Position numbers and translations under genes: made by a program. Positions 41,901 through 48,343 of a stretch of DNA of 48,343 bases are shown one piece after another. The stretch comes from an uncultured Tissierellia bacterium (GTDB lineage: Bacteria > Bacillota > Clostridia > Tissierellales > Peptoniphilaceae), in NCBI GenBank assembly GCA_902489145.1, contig CABTYV010000003.1, positions 1 through 48,343 on the forward strand. The letters run 5' to 3'. The notes under the pieces were generated by a model, which was given only the letters and a program-made list of their open reading frames with translations, did no database searches and was not told the origin of the DNA. The first letter of the stretch is position 1; the number at the start of each line of letters is the position of its first letter.

Positions 41901-41929
41901 ATTATATCGGGCGAATTCCCGTCTGTCAA
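41901..41929 (-). promoter_or_regulatory. Consensus sigma-A promoter of rpmF
   Basis: Minus-strand TTGACA (41924-41929), spacer of exactly 17 bases, TATAAT (41901-41906): both hexamers are perfect. The spacer contains the inverted repeat CGGG-N6-CCCG (41908-41921), which could be chance or a repressor site. Confidence 0.93.
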
Positions 41930-41948
41930 GGCTTCTCCGATGATTATT

Positions 41949-41957
41949 TGATACAAT
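41949..41957 (+). promoter_or_regulatory. Candidate extended -10 of tmcAL
   Basis: Plus-strand TGATACAAT (5/6 match to TATAAT with TG extension) lies 19 bases before the start codon; no good -35 is seen. It is back to back with the rpmF promoter. Confidence 0.45.
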
Positions 41958-41976
41958 AACCAGGAAAGGAGCGCTT

Positions 41977-43116
41977 ATGCATGCCATCGGAATTATCTGT
42001 GAGCTAAACCCATTTCATGAAGGACACGCCTGCCTCATTGCCCAGCTTCGAAGGGCCCATCCGGAGCCCATCGCCCTGGTTGCCTGTATGTCCGGTCCCT
42101 TCGTTCAGCGCGGAACGCCGGCGATCCTGGACAAATGGACCCGGGCCGGTATTGCCATTGCCCAAGGCTTTGACCTGGTTGTGGAGCTGCCCCAGGCCTA
42201 TGTGCTGCAGGCGGCAGATTATTTCGCCTGGGGCGGCGTCCGGGTGCTTTCGCTCCTCCCCGATGTCCGAAGCTTAGCCTTTGGAGTGGAAGAGGTCCTG
42301 GCCTCGACCGATTTTCAGGCCCTCCTGCGCAAAAAAAAGGAGGGTTCGACCCAAATGCAAATTCGTCAATCGATAGCCGCTGGCAGCGCCTACCGTCAGG
42401 CCTTGTCTCAGGCCTTGGACCTTCCTTTAGCGCCCAATGCCATCCTTGCCCTGGCCTATGCCCAGGCGGTGGAGGACCAGGGTCTTTCCTGGACACTCGA
42501 GGCCTATCCCAGAGCAGGGGCTGCGGATGAGGACCCCGACACCAAAAAGGCCTGCCCCTCAGCCAGCGCCCTGCGCCGACTGCTTTGTCAGGATCCGGCG
42601 GCAAAAAATCGCCTCCCCTCGGCGCATAGGATCCAGCAAGGGCATTTTACCGAATCCCTTCAACCCCTACTGGCCTATTATCGCCTCTGCGAAATCCTGG
42701 CACCGGTCGATTTTTCCGCATCGCCGGCTTTTGAAAGCGGCATGGATTTTCGTCTTCAAAAAGCGCTCCGAACTGCCTCCTCCATCGATGAAGCCTTTCA
42801 AAGTGCGGCCAATAAGCGCCAGTCTCAAGCCCGCTACCGCCGCCTCTTTCTCAGCAGCCTTTTAGGGCTCAGCCGGGCCATGACCCAGGAGCCCGTCGCC
42901 TACCTCCGTCCTCTGGCCTTCACCCCCCTGGGCCAACAATTGCTCTCCAGGGCTTCCTGCCCGGTCGTACAAAAACCCACCCGCCGCCTGCTCGTCCCAG
43001 CACAGGAAGCCTACTTTCAATTGGACGCACGGGCCCAGGCCCTCCAGGAAGCCCTTTGTGGACTCGAAAAAGGCTTAGACTATCGCCAGTCCTACTTGCA
43101 TAGAGAGGACCACTGA
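41977..43116 (+). CDS. tmcAL: tRNA(Met) cytidine acetate ligase TmcAL
   Basis: TmcAL uses acetate and ATP to form N4-acetylcytidine at the wobble base of elongator tRNA-Met. The 379-aa protein has the nucleotidyltransferase-type motif IICELNPFHEGHACLI (HxGH) at residues 6-21, then MSGPFVQRGTPAILDKW (usual SGNFVQRG) and ELPQAYVLQAADYFA, with SASALRRLL further on. It starts at ATG 41977 after AAAGGAG. It is the only plus-strand gene here. Its 3' end overlaps the converging murE by 25 bases. Its place next to rpmF is conserved in Bacillota. Confidence 0.93.
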   Translation: MHAIGIICELNPFHEGHACLIAQLRRAHPEPIALVACMSGPFVQRGTPAILDKWTRAGIAIAQGFDLVVELPQAYVLQAADYFAWGGVRVLSLLPDVRSLAFGVEEVLASTDFQALLRKKKEGSTQMQIRQSIAAGSAYRQALSQALDLPLAPNAILALAYAQAVEDQGLSWTLEAYPRAGAADEDPDTKKACPSASALRRLLCQDPAAKNRLPSAHRIQQGHFTESLQPLLAYYRLCEILAPVDFSASPAFESGMDFRLQKALRTASSIDEAFQSAANKRQSQARYRRLFLSSLLGLSRAMTQEPVAYLRPLAFTPLGQQLLSRASCPVVQKPTRRLLVPAQEAYFQLDARAQALQEALCGLEKGLDYRQSYLHREDH

Positions 43117-44591
43117 TCAGTAAGCTCCTTGGCTAGACAGTAATCTGACGGAATCTCGACCTCCCGGCCCCGGATGGTGTGGGTCGGTTCTGTGCCCTTG
43201 CCCAAAATTAAAATCAGACTCTTACGCCCCTGCTCTTCCCAAGCCTTCCGAGCGATTTGGAAGGCAGTGCGAACGGCCTCCTCCCGGTCCACGATAATCC
43301 GGTAGGCCCCCCCCGCTTGCTTTACATAGTGGGCGATCTCCTCACAAATTTTCTGTGGATCCTCGTCCTTGGGATCCTCCAGGGTCAGGATGGAAAGGTC
43401 CATCCTTTGACCAGCCACCTCGCCCAGGTCTTTTCGGCGATTTTGTGCCTTAACGCCTGGCGCACCAAAAATCGCAATGGTTTGATATTCGGGGAAAAGC
43501 TGATCGACCTCATCGAAAAGCATCTCGAAGGAAAGTCGGTTATGTGCATAGTCGACCATGGCCACGACGCCGCCATCCAGGCATTCGAAACACTCGCTTC
43601 GCCCCTCAATCCGCACATGCGCCAGAGGGTCCACCATTTGGGAGAGCGATCGACCGCTTTCCCCGGCCATGGCGATGGCGAGCAAAGCATTTTCTGCGTT
43701 ATATGCGCCGAGATTGGAGATCTGGAATAAAACCTCCTCATCGGCGTGCTGAACCAAAAGCTCAAAACCCGTCCGACGGTCGGCCCCCAGCCGTCCCCGG
43801 TAGTCTGCGGGCTCCTTCATCGAAAAGCTCGTACGCCTTTCACAGGCCTGGGCAGCCTGGAAGAGGCGGTCCTGATAGTCCGCATCTAAATTGAGATACG
43901 CATGGCGGGCATGCGCAAAGATCTTGAGCTTGGAGGAAAAGTAATCTTCGAAATCTCGATGTTCAATCGACGAAATATGATCCTCTGAAATATTTAGAAA
44001 TCCCGCATGATCCAGCTCCAAGCCGCTGATCCGCCCATATTTCAGGGCCTGAGAAGATACCTCCATCACGACCTCCCGACATCCGTTCCTCCGGCAGGAG
44101 GCAAGCGTCGAAAATAGCTCAATCGGTTCGGGGGTGGTCAGGCTTGACGGCCGATCCGATCGCCCGTCAAAGATATTGGTCGAAGAAAAAAGACCCACTG
44201 GCTGCTGACTGGTCCCCGTTAAAATGGCATGTAGATAGTGGGCACTGGTGGTCTTCCCCTTGGTACCCGTGATTGCAAAAAGGCTCAGGTCCCTTTCAGG
44301 ATGGTCATAGTAAAAAGCCGCTAGGGCGGCCATCACCGAACGGATATCTGAGACCTGAAGACAGGGAATCGCCCTTTGATAATCGATCTCTGAAACATAG
44401 GCAATGGCGCCCTGCGCGATGGCCTGGTCCAAATAAGCAGGTGAAAAGTGGGCGCCCTTACAGATAAAGAGACTTTGGGGAGCCACCTCTCTGGAATCAT
44501 AGGAAAGGCCATCGATCGACTGGCCCCCCTCTACTCCCGAGGGCATCTCCAGGTGAAGCAGGTCATAATAGGCACGAAGCGGATGAGACAT
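43092..44591 (-). CDS. murE: UDP-MurNAc-L-Ala-D-Glu ligase MurE, L-lysine-like type
   Basis: MurE adds the third, diamino residue to the peptidoglycan stem peptide using ATP. The 499-aa protein has the N-terminal substrate domain (LSYDSREV), the ATP-binding AITGTKGKTTS (about 106-116), SLTTPEPIELF, MEVSSQAL, FLNISEDHISSIEHRDFEDYF with the expected carbamylated Lys (K221), and the C-terminal ligase domain. The segment that selects the amino acid reads EDPKDEDP (405-412), not DNPR as in mDAP-adding enzymes. It resembles DDPNYEDP of streptococcal Lys-adding MurE as I recall it. L-Lys is most likely, but another diamino acid is possible. It begins 26 nt after a terminator and its 3' end overlaps tmcAL. 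Confidence 0.92.
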   Translation of the reverse strand: MSHPLRAYYDLLHLEMPSGVEGGQSIDGLSYDSREVAPQSLFICKGAHFSPAYLDQAIAQGAIAYVSEIDYQRAIPCLQVSDIRSVMAALAAFYYDHPERDLSLFAITGTKGKTTSAHYLHAILTGTSQQPVGLFSSTNIFDGRSDRPSSLTTPEPIELFSTLASCRRNGCREVVMEVSSQALKYGRISGLELDHAGFLNISEDHISSIEHRDFEDYFSSKLKIFAHARHAYLNLDADYQDRLFQAAQACERRTSFSMKEPADYRGRLGADRRTGFELLVQHADEEVLFQISNLGAYNAENALLAIAMAGESGRSLSQMVDPLAHVRIEGRSECFECLDGGVVAMVDYAHNRLSFEMLFDEVDQLFPEYQTIAIFGAPGVKAQNRRKDLGEVAGQRMDLSILTLEDPKDEDPQKICEEIAHYVKQAGGAYRIIVDREEAVRTAFQIARKAWEEQGRKSLILILGKGTEPTHTIRGREVEIPSDYCLAKELTDQWSSLCK

Positions 44592-44616
44592 AAGACTCCT
44601 TTCGGCAAAAAATGCT

Positions 44617-44650
44617 TAAAAAAAGGGATAGGGCGAGCCTATCCCTTTTT
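44617..44650 (-). terminator. Intrinsic terminator after the coiled-coil gene
   Basis: AAAAAGGGATAGG and CCTATCCCTTTTT form a 13-bp stem with a 5-nt loop. On the minus strand it is followed by seven T. Because of its symmetry it could work on the plus strand too, although no plus-strand gene runs into it. It ends the recG-to-44666 unit and is 26 nt ahead of murE. Confidence 0.92.
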
Positions 44651-44665
44651 ATTGAAATGGAAGAA

Positions 44666-45136
44666 TTAGTGAAGCTCCTGACGGTTCTGATCCAGCTCAT
44701 GAATCACCGCGTTGAGATTTTGCTGGGTATTGGCCAGAATCTCATCTACATAGGAGAAGGTAGAGGAGCGAATCTGACGAGCCTGCTCTTCGGCCTTCTG
44801 AACGATCCGCTCACCGGCCTCGTTGGCCGCCACCGTAACGCGGTCCTGGGCAACCAGCTCCTGGAAGCGCTCCTTGGCCTGCGCGTCAATTTCTTCTACA
44901 TTCTGCCTGGACTTGGCTTCAATCGCTGCCGCCTGATCATTGGCCTCCTGTAAAATCCGGTCCTTTTCATCATTGACCCACTTGGCCTGGCGAATCTCCT
45001 CCGGCAAGCTTTCGCGGATCTCCTTGATGATATCAAAGACCTCATCGGGATCGACAGAAACCTTCTTGGAGAATGGAATGCTGGTCGCATCCGCTAACAC
45101 ATCCTCCAGCTCCTCGATCAATTGTAAAATGTCCAT
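44666..45136 (-). CDS. Conserved coiled-coil protein of unknown function (ATPase subunit E/H-like)
   Basis: The 156-aa product begins MDILQLIEELEDVLADATSI and contains a conserved-looking segment (DPDEVFDIIKEIRESLPEEI, QAKWVNDEKDRILQEA). A long Gln/Glu/Ala-rich coiled coil follows (about 65-150), of the kind annotated as V-type ATPase subunit or DivIVA-like by loose similarity. No membrane segment or enzymatic motif is seen. Related genes follow coaD in Clostridia, so it is probably a family member there. The function is unknown; a scaffold role is only a guess. Start ATG 45136 has GAGGGGGAC ahead. It is the last gene of the recG-rsmD-coaD unit. Confidence 0.75.
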   Translation of the reverse strand: MDILQLIEELEDVLADATSIPFSKKVSVDPDEVFDIIKEIRESLPEEIRQAKWVNDEKDRILQEANDQAAAIEAKSRQNVEEIDAQAKERFQELVAQDRVTVAANEAGERIVQKAEEQARQIRSSTFSYVDEILANTQQNLNAVIHELDQNRQELH

Positions 45137-45161
45137 ACTGTCCCCCTCATGATTTTGCTTG

Positions 45162-45668
45162 CTATTTTTCCAGCTGGACGCCCGCATCTGCCCTTTCCCG
45201 AAACTTGGCATAGAGGCGGCGGGCTACCTGCTCCGGTACCAATCCATAGACATCTCCACCGTAGGAAGCGACTTCTCTGGCGTACGAGGAGGAGACGAAG
45301 GAAAATTTGACCTCTGTGGGCAGAAAAATCGTCTCCAGCTTGGGATTTAAGGAATGATTTAAGGCCGCCAGCTGCCTCTCATATTCATAGTCGGAGGGAG
45401 AACGAAGCCCCCGAACGACTGCATCCGCCTGCTTGAGTCCGTAATAATCCGCTAAGAGACCGGAGAACAACTCCACACTTACGTTGTCCTTATCATATAA
45501 CAGTTCCTCCAGCATTTCAATTCTTTCAGTGCCGGTGAAGAGGTGGTCCTTCTGTTGGTTTTCTAATACGGCTACCACCACTTCGTCAAAAAGATGGCTG
45601 GCCCGATGGATCACCGAGAGATGGCCCAGGGTAACAGGATCGAAGGACCCTGGAAAAATAACCTTCAT
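45162..45668 (-). CDS. coaD: Phosphopantetheine adenylyltransferase
   Basis: CoaD makes dephospho-CoA from 4'-phosphopantetheine and ATP. The 168-aa protein has the PGSFDPVTLGH motif (TxGH site), VVRGLRSPSDYEYERQLAALN and the FVSSSYAREVASYGGDV segment. Length is about that of the family (160 aa). Its ATG overlaps the rsmD stop by four bases (ATGA). The next gene follows after 25 bases. Confidence 0.98.
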   Translation of the reverse strand: MKVIFPGSFDPVTLGHLSVIHRASHLFDEVVVAVLENQQKDHLFTGTERIEMLEELLYDKDNVSVELFSGLLADYYGLKQADAVVRGLRSPSDYEYERQLAALNHSLNPKLETIFLPTEVKFSFVSSSYAREVASYGGDVYGLVPEQVARRLYAKFRERADAGVQLEK

Positions 45669-46213
45669 AAAAATGCCTCCTGTAGAAATTGAATTCGGGT
45701 CAATTTCTGCGTTTTCTCGCGAAGCAGGCGAAAGCCTTCCGCTATTTCGCCTCCGTCTTCAACGGAAGCTTCCACGATGACCAGAGCGCCCGGCTTGAGG
45801 ACCTGCTTCGTTCTTAGTAGAGACAAGGCCTCCCCAACCATATCCAGGCCGTAAGGCGGATCGACATAGACCACATCGACCAGACCTCCGATATCATCCA
45901 AACGCTGGCGATAATCTCCATGCAAAAGGAGGGCCTGGTTCTCATAAGCAGTTTTGGCGAGATTTCTTTTGATCATGCCCACCATGGGCCCTGACTGTTC
46001 GATAAAGATCGCTTTCTGGCCGCCTCGAGATAAAAATTCAATGCCCATCTGCCCCGTACCTGCAAAAAGGTCCAGAAAAACCAAACCCGGTGCGACAGGG
46101 CCTAGCATATTAAAAACACTTTCCTTTACCTGATCCTTGGTTGGTCTGGTCCGTCCCGATTTGGGCGGACCAAAAAGGCCCATGCCCTTTTTTTCTCCGG
46201 CTATGACTCGCAT
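45665..46213 (-). CDS. rsmD: 16S rRNA (guanine(966)-N2)-methyltransferase
   Basis: RsmD methylates G966 of 16S rRNA with S-adenosylmethionine. The 182-aa protein has the N-terminal RVIAGEKKG and RTRPTKDQVKESVFNML motifs, the SAM-binding FLDLFAGTGQMGIEFLSRG, and the catalytic VDVVYVDPPYG (DPPY). It lies between recG and coaD, as in many Bacillota, and overlaps coaD by four bases. Confidence 0.97.
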   Translation of the reverse strand: MRVIAGEKKGMGLFGPPKSGRTRPTKDQVKESVFNMLGPVAPGLVFLDLFAGTGQMGIEFLSRGGQKAIFIEQSGPMVGMIKRNLAKTAYENQALLLHGDYRQRLDDIGGLVDVVYVDPPYGLDMVGEALSLLRTKQVLKPGALVIVEASVEDGGEIAEGFRLLREKTQKLTRIQFLQEAFL

Positions 46214-46243
46214 GGTCTTTTCCTTTCTGCCTCATATTTCGAA

Positions 46244-48328
46244 TTAATTGAAGCCGATTGGCTGAAGGCTGGCCCTTCGCTTCCCTACTGCTTTTCGAAG
46301 GGCTGGCGTAAGCTTAGCCCAGGCTCCGCCGTCTCCCCGGAGAAGGCCGGGACCATAATAGGCGTCCAAAAGTGCCTGCGCCCTTTGAAAAGCGTGGGAT
46401 CGTCTTTCCTGATCCGGGTAGCAATACCAGCCTGCTTCTCGCTCCCCATGCTGGCGCTCTCCAAATGGATCCCCGCCTCCTCGCAACGCCAAGTCCTTTT
46501 GGGCAATGGCCAGGCCCTCGTCGTGACTTGCTAAAAACTGGAGCCGGTCCTTGGCCGTTGGGGTGGGACGTTCGGCCAATAAAATGCAATAGGCGCTCCG
46601 CTCGCTTCTTCCGACCCGCCCCCGCAGCTGGTGCAGCTGGGCCAGGCCGAAGCGCTCGGCACAAGCAACTACCATCAAGACGGCCTGGGGTACATCGACC
46701 CCCACTTCAATCACGGTGGTGGAAATCAAAAGGGGCGTTTTCCCGGAGCGAAAATCGTCCATCACTTGTGTTTTTTCTGCCTGTGAGAGGGCACCGCTCA
46801 TGCAGCCGAAGGACAGACGGCCCTGAAAATAGATGCGCGCACGTTCTGCCACCGCTTCCACCGACCAAGGTGCCAGCTGGGCTTCCCCTTTTTCAATCCG
46901 AGGGCACACAAAATAAGTCTGCCCGCCCGCCTGCGCCAGCTTCTCCACAAAAGCAAAAATTCGCTTTTCATAAGAGGAATCCACCACGTAGGTTTCGATT
47001 TTCTTCCGGCCCGGCGGCCGCCCTTCAATTTGAGTCAGATCCAAATAGCCTAATTCGACCAGGTGCAGGGTCCGGGGAATCGGCGTGGCGGATAAGACCA
47101 GAAGGTTGGGGATCAAGGATTTTTCGGCTAGCCTTCCCCGCTGAATCACACCGAAGCGTTGCTGTTCATCGGTGGCCACCAGGGCCAGCTGAGAAAAGGT
47201 CACTCGCTCCTGAAAAAGGCTGTGGGTCCCAATAAAAAGGCCTGGTCCTGTCTGCTTGGCCCTCTCCAGGAAGGTCGCCAGCTCCTCCTTCGTGCTTTTC
47301 CCCGTTAAAAGATAGACGGGAATATGGAGGGGGCCAAAAAGGGCCTGGGCTTTTTCATAATGTTGACGAGCCAGGACCTCCGTCGGCGCCATGAAAGCCG
47401 TCTGTCCCCCATTTTGAGCGACCAAATAGGCCAGGGCAAAAACCAGGACGGTCTTTCCAGAACCAACATCGCCCAATAACAAACGGTTCATGGGCCGTGC
47501 GGAGATCAGATCCGCCTGCAGGGTCTGAAGGGCCTTTCTCTGAGGCTCCGTCAAAGTAAAGGGCAAACGGACCAAAAAAGGGGTCAGGGGATAGGCCCGG
47601 AGGGTCGCCGTCTTTTCCCTGGCCCGCTGCCGTCTTTCTTCCCCTCTGGCCAGGAGGTCCACCAAGGCCCGACGAAGATCCAGCTCCTCCTGTAAGGTGA
47701 AGAGCCTGTCTGAAGCTTCCGGAAAATGCGCCCACTGTAATAGCGTCCCAAGCGGATGAAGCGCTGAGGCTTTTAAAAAAGCATCCGAAAAGGGGTCCAG
47801 GTCTTCTTCTAAAAGAGCAAGGCCCTGGGTTAGGGCCGAGCGAACGGCCTTGCGCCGTATCGACTGGCTCAGCCCCTCACAAAGCCGGTAGATTGGAAGA
47901 AGACCGGTAAATTCCGCTAGCCGAGCTTTGTCGTTTTGATCCACGATAGAGGGATTGGTCACCTGTTTCTGGTCCGGATCATAGTGCCCATACAGCAAAA
48001 AGGAATGGCCCGGATGAAGCTTGCGAAGGACATAGGGCTGGTTATACCAAACCACCTCAATCGAATCCTCCCCATCAAAGAGGCGAGCCTTCTGCAGGCT
48101 CCGCTTGCCCGGCAGGCGGATCAAGCGTCCAAAGTGGTCCAACACTCCGGATAGAAGGACCTTCCCCGGCGCAAGATTCTCCAGGTCGCTGATCCGCCGG
48201 ACCTGCTGCCGGTCCTCATAGCGCAGGGGCAAATCTAAGAGCAGATCGGACACCTGCTCGATGCCCAGTCGGTGAAAGGCCGCGCATCGCTTGGGGCCGA
48301 TCCCCTCTAAAGCGGTCAATTCCATCAT
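46244..48328 (-). CDS. recG: ATP-dependent DNA helicase RecG
   Basis: RecG remodels stalled replication forks and branched DNA. The 694-aa protein has the wedge/OB domain (residues 1-200, GIGPKRCAAFHRLGI), Walker A GDVGSGKT at 286-293, MAPTEVLARQHY, motif II at 387-390, SATPIPRTL, then the second helicase domain (EVGVDVPQAVLMVVACAERFGLAQLHQLRGRVGR near 555-590) and LRGGGDPFGERQ near the end. Motif II is DEQQ where nearly all RecGs have DEQH. No ribosome binding site is visible before ATG 48328, and the frame remains open to the window edge, so the true start may lie a little upstream. Confidence 0.95.
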   Translation of the reverse strand: MMELTALEGIGPKRCAAFHRLGIEQVSDLLLDLPLRYEDRQQVRRISDLENLAPGKVLLSGVLDHFGRLIRLPGKRSLQKARLFDGEDSIEVVWYNQPYVLRKLHPGHSFLLYGHYDPDQKQVTNPSIVDQNDKARLAEFTGLLPIYRLCEGLSQSIRRKAVRSALTQGLALLEEDLDPFSDAFLKASALHPLGTLLQWAHFPEASDRLFTLQEELDLRRALVDLLARGEERRQRAREKTATLRAYPLTPFLVRLPFTLTEPQRKALQTLQADLISARPMNRLLLGDVGSGKTVLVFALAYLVAQNGGQTAFMAPTEVLARQHYEKAQALFGPLHIPVYLLTGKSTKEELATFLERAKQTGPGLFIGTHSLFQERVTFSQLALVATDEQQRFGVIQRGRLAEKSLIPNLLVLSATPIPRTLHLVELGYLDLTQIEGRPPGRKKIETYVVDSSYEKRIFAFVEKLAQAGGQTYFVCPRIEKGEAQLAPWSVEAVAERARIYFQGRLSFGCMSGALSQAEKTQVMDDFRSGKTPLLISTTVIEVGVDVPQAVLMVVACAERFGLAQLHQLRGRVGRSERSAYCILLAERPTPTAKDRLQFLASHDEGLAIAQKDLALRGGGDPFGERQHGEREAGWYCYPDQERRSHAFQRAQALLDAYYGPGLLRGDGGAWAKLTPALRKAVGKRRASLQPIGFN

Positions 48329-48343
48329 TCGAGCGAAAAAATA

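Noticed and set aside
41908..41921. FapR operator at rpmF-plsX
   Set aside because: The repeat CGGG-N6-CCCG does not resemble the known FapR site, and no fab genes follow.
46372..47235. 287-codon plus-strand open frame within recG
   Set aside because: Antisense to conserved helicase motifs; its composition (Pro, Arg, Ser rich) is typical of a shadow frame.
1..48343. Mobile elements, prophage, CRISPR, defence islands, riboswitches, tRNA genes
   Set aside because: No direct repeats, transposase or integrase motifs, tRNA-like cloverleafs, T-boxes or known riboswitch cores were seen; nearly all sequence is accounted for by core genes.

Overview
The window is an almost gap-free block of core housekeeping genes from a Gram-positive bacterium of the Bacillota. 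The evidence is a PolC-type replicative polymerase, TmcAL, RbgA/YlqF, YlxM, YlxR, the four-cysteine L32, and a gene order (recG-rsmD-coaD, rpmF-plsX-rnc-smc-ftsY-ylxM-ffh-rpsP, rpsB-tsf-pyrH-frr-uppS-cdsA, polC-rimP-nusA-infB, rpsO/pnp, ftsK-pgsA-recA) that is classical for Clostridia and Bacilli. Base composition looks slightly above 50 % G+C by eye. MurE resembles the streptococcal L-lysine-adding type, not the mDAP type, and no sporulation gene is interleaved. Both would fit an anaerobic, non-sporing, Lys- or Orn-type Gram-positive relative of Clostridia, but I cannot name the genus.

I annotate 46 protein genes. Forty-five lie on the minus strand and one (tmcAL, 41977-43116) on the plus strand. 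There are no tRNA, rRNA, IS, prophage, CRISPR or toxin-antitoxin features and no gene-free stretch above 300 bases; the largest gap is about 185 bp.

Reading in the direction of transcription (high to low coordinates): recG-rsmD-coaD-coiled-coil gene; murE; the divergent pair tmcAL(+)/rpmF(-); plsX-rnc-smc-ftsY (lipid precursor, RNase III, chromosome condensation, SRP receptor); ylxM-ffh-rpsP-khpA-rimM-trmD-rplS (SRP and ribosome/tRNA maturation); rbgA-rnhB-yraN-dprA-topA; rpsB-tsf; pyrH-frr-uppS-cdsA-rseP-ispG-polC (nucleotide, ribosome recycling, isoprenoid/lipid carrier, phospholipid, membrane proteolysis, replication); rimP-nusA-ylxR-infB-rbfA-nrnA-truB-ribF; rpsO-dagK; pnp; ftsK-pgsA-recA. 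Genes within units overlap by 1-25 bases or are separated by a few bases. The units are divided by clear intrinsic terminators, often only 12-40 nt ahead of the next start codon.

I see no unknown multi-gene system. The points worth a second look are: a PolC whose PHP domain has lost its metal ligands; terminator hairpins fused to downstream start signals (a perfect TTGACA -35 lies inside the ftsY terminator, and another terminator abuts the rimP Shine-Dalgarno); a 107-nt rnhB/yraN overlap; acidic tails on S2 and S16; a Lys-type MurE with an EDPK specificity motif; a RecG with DEQQ in place of DEQH; and the absence of dxr, the fab genes and ylxQ from positions where relatives carry them.
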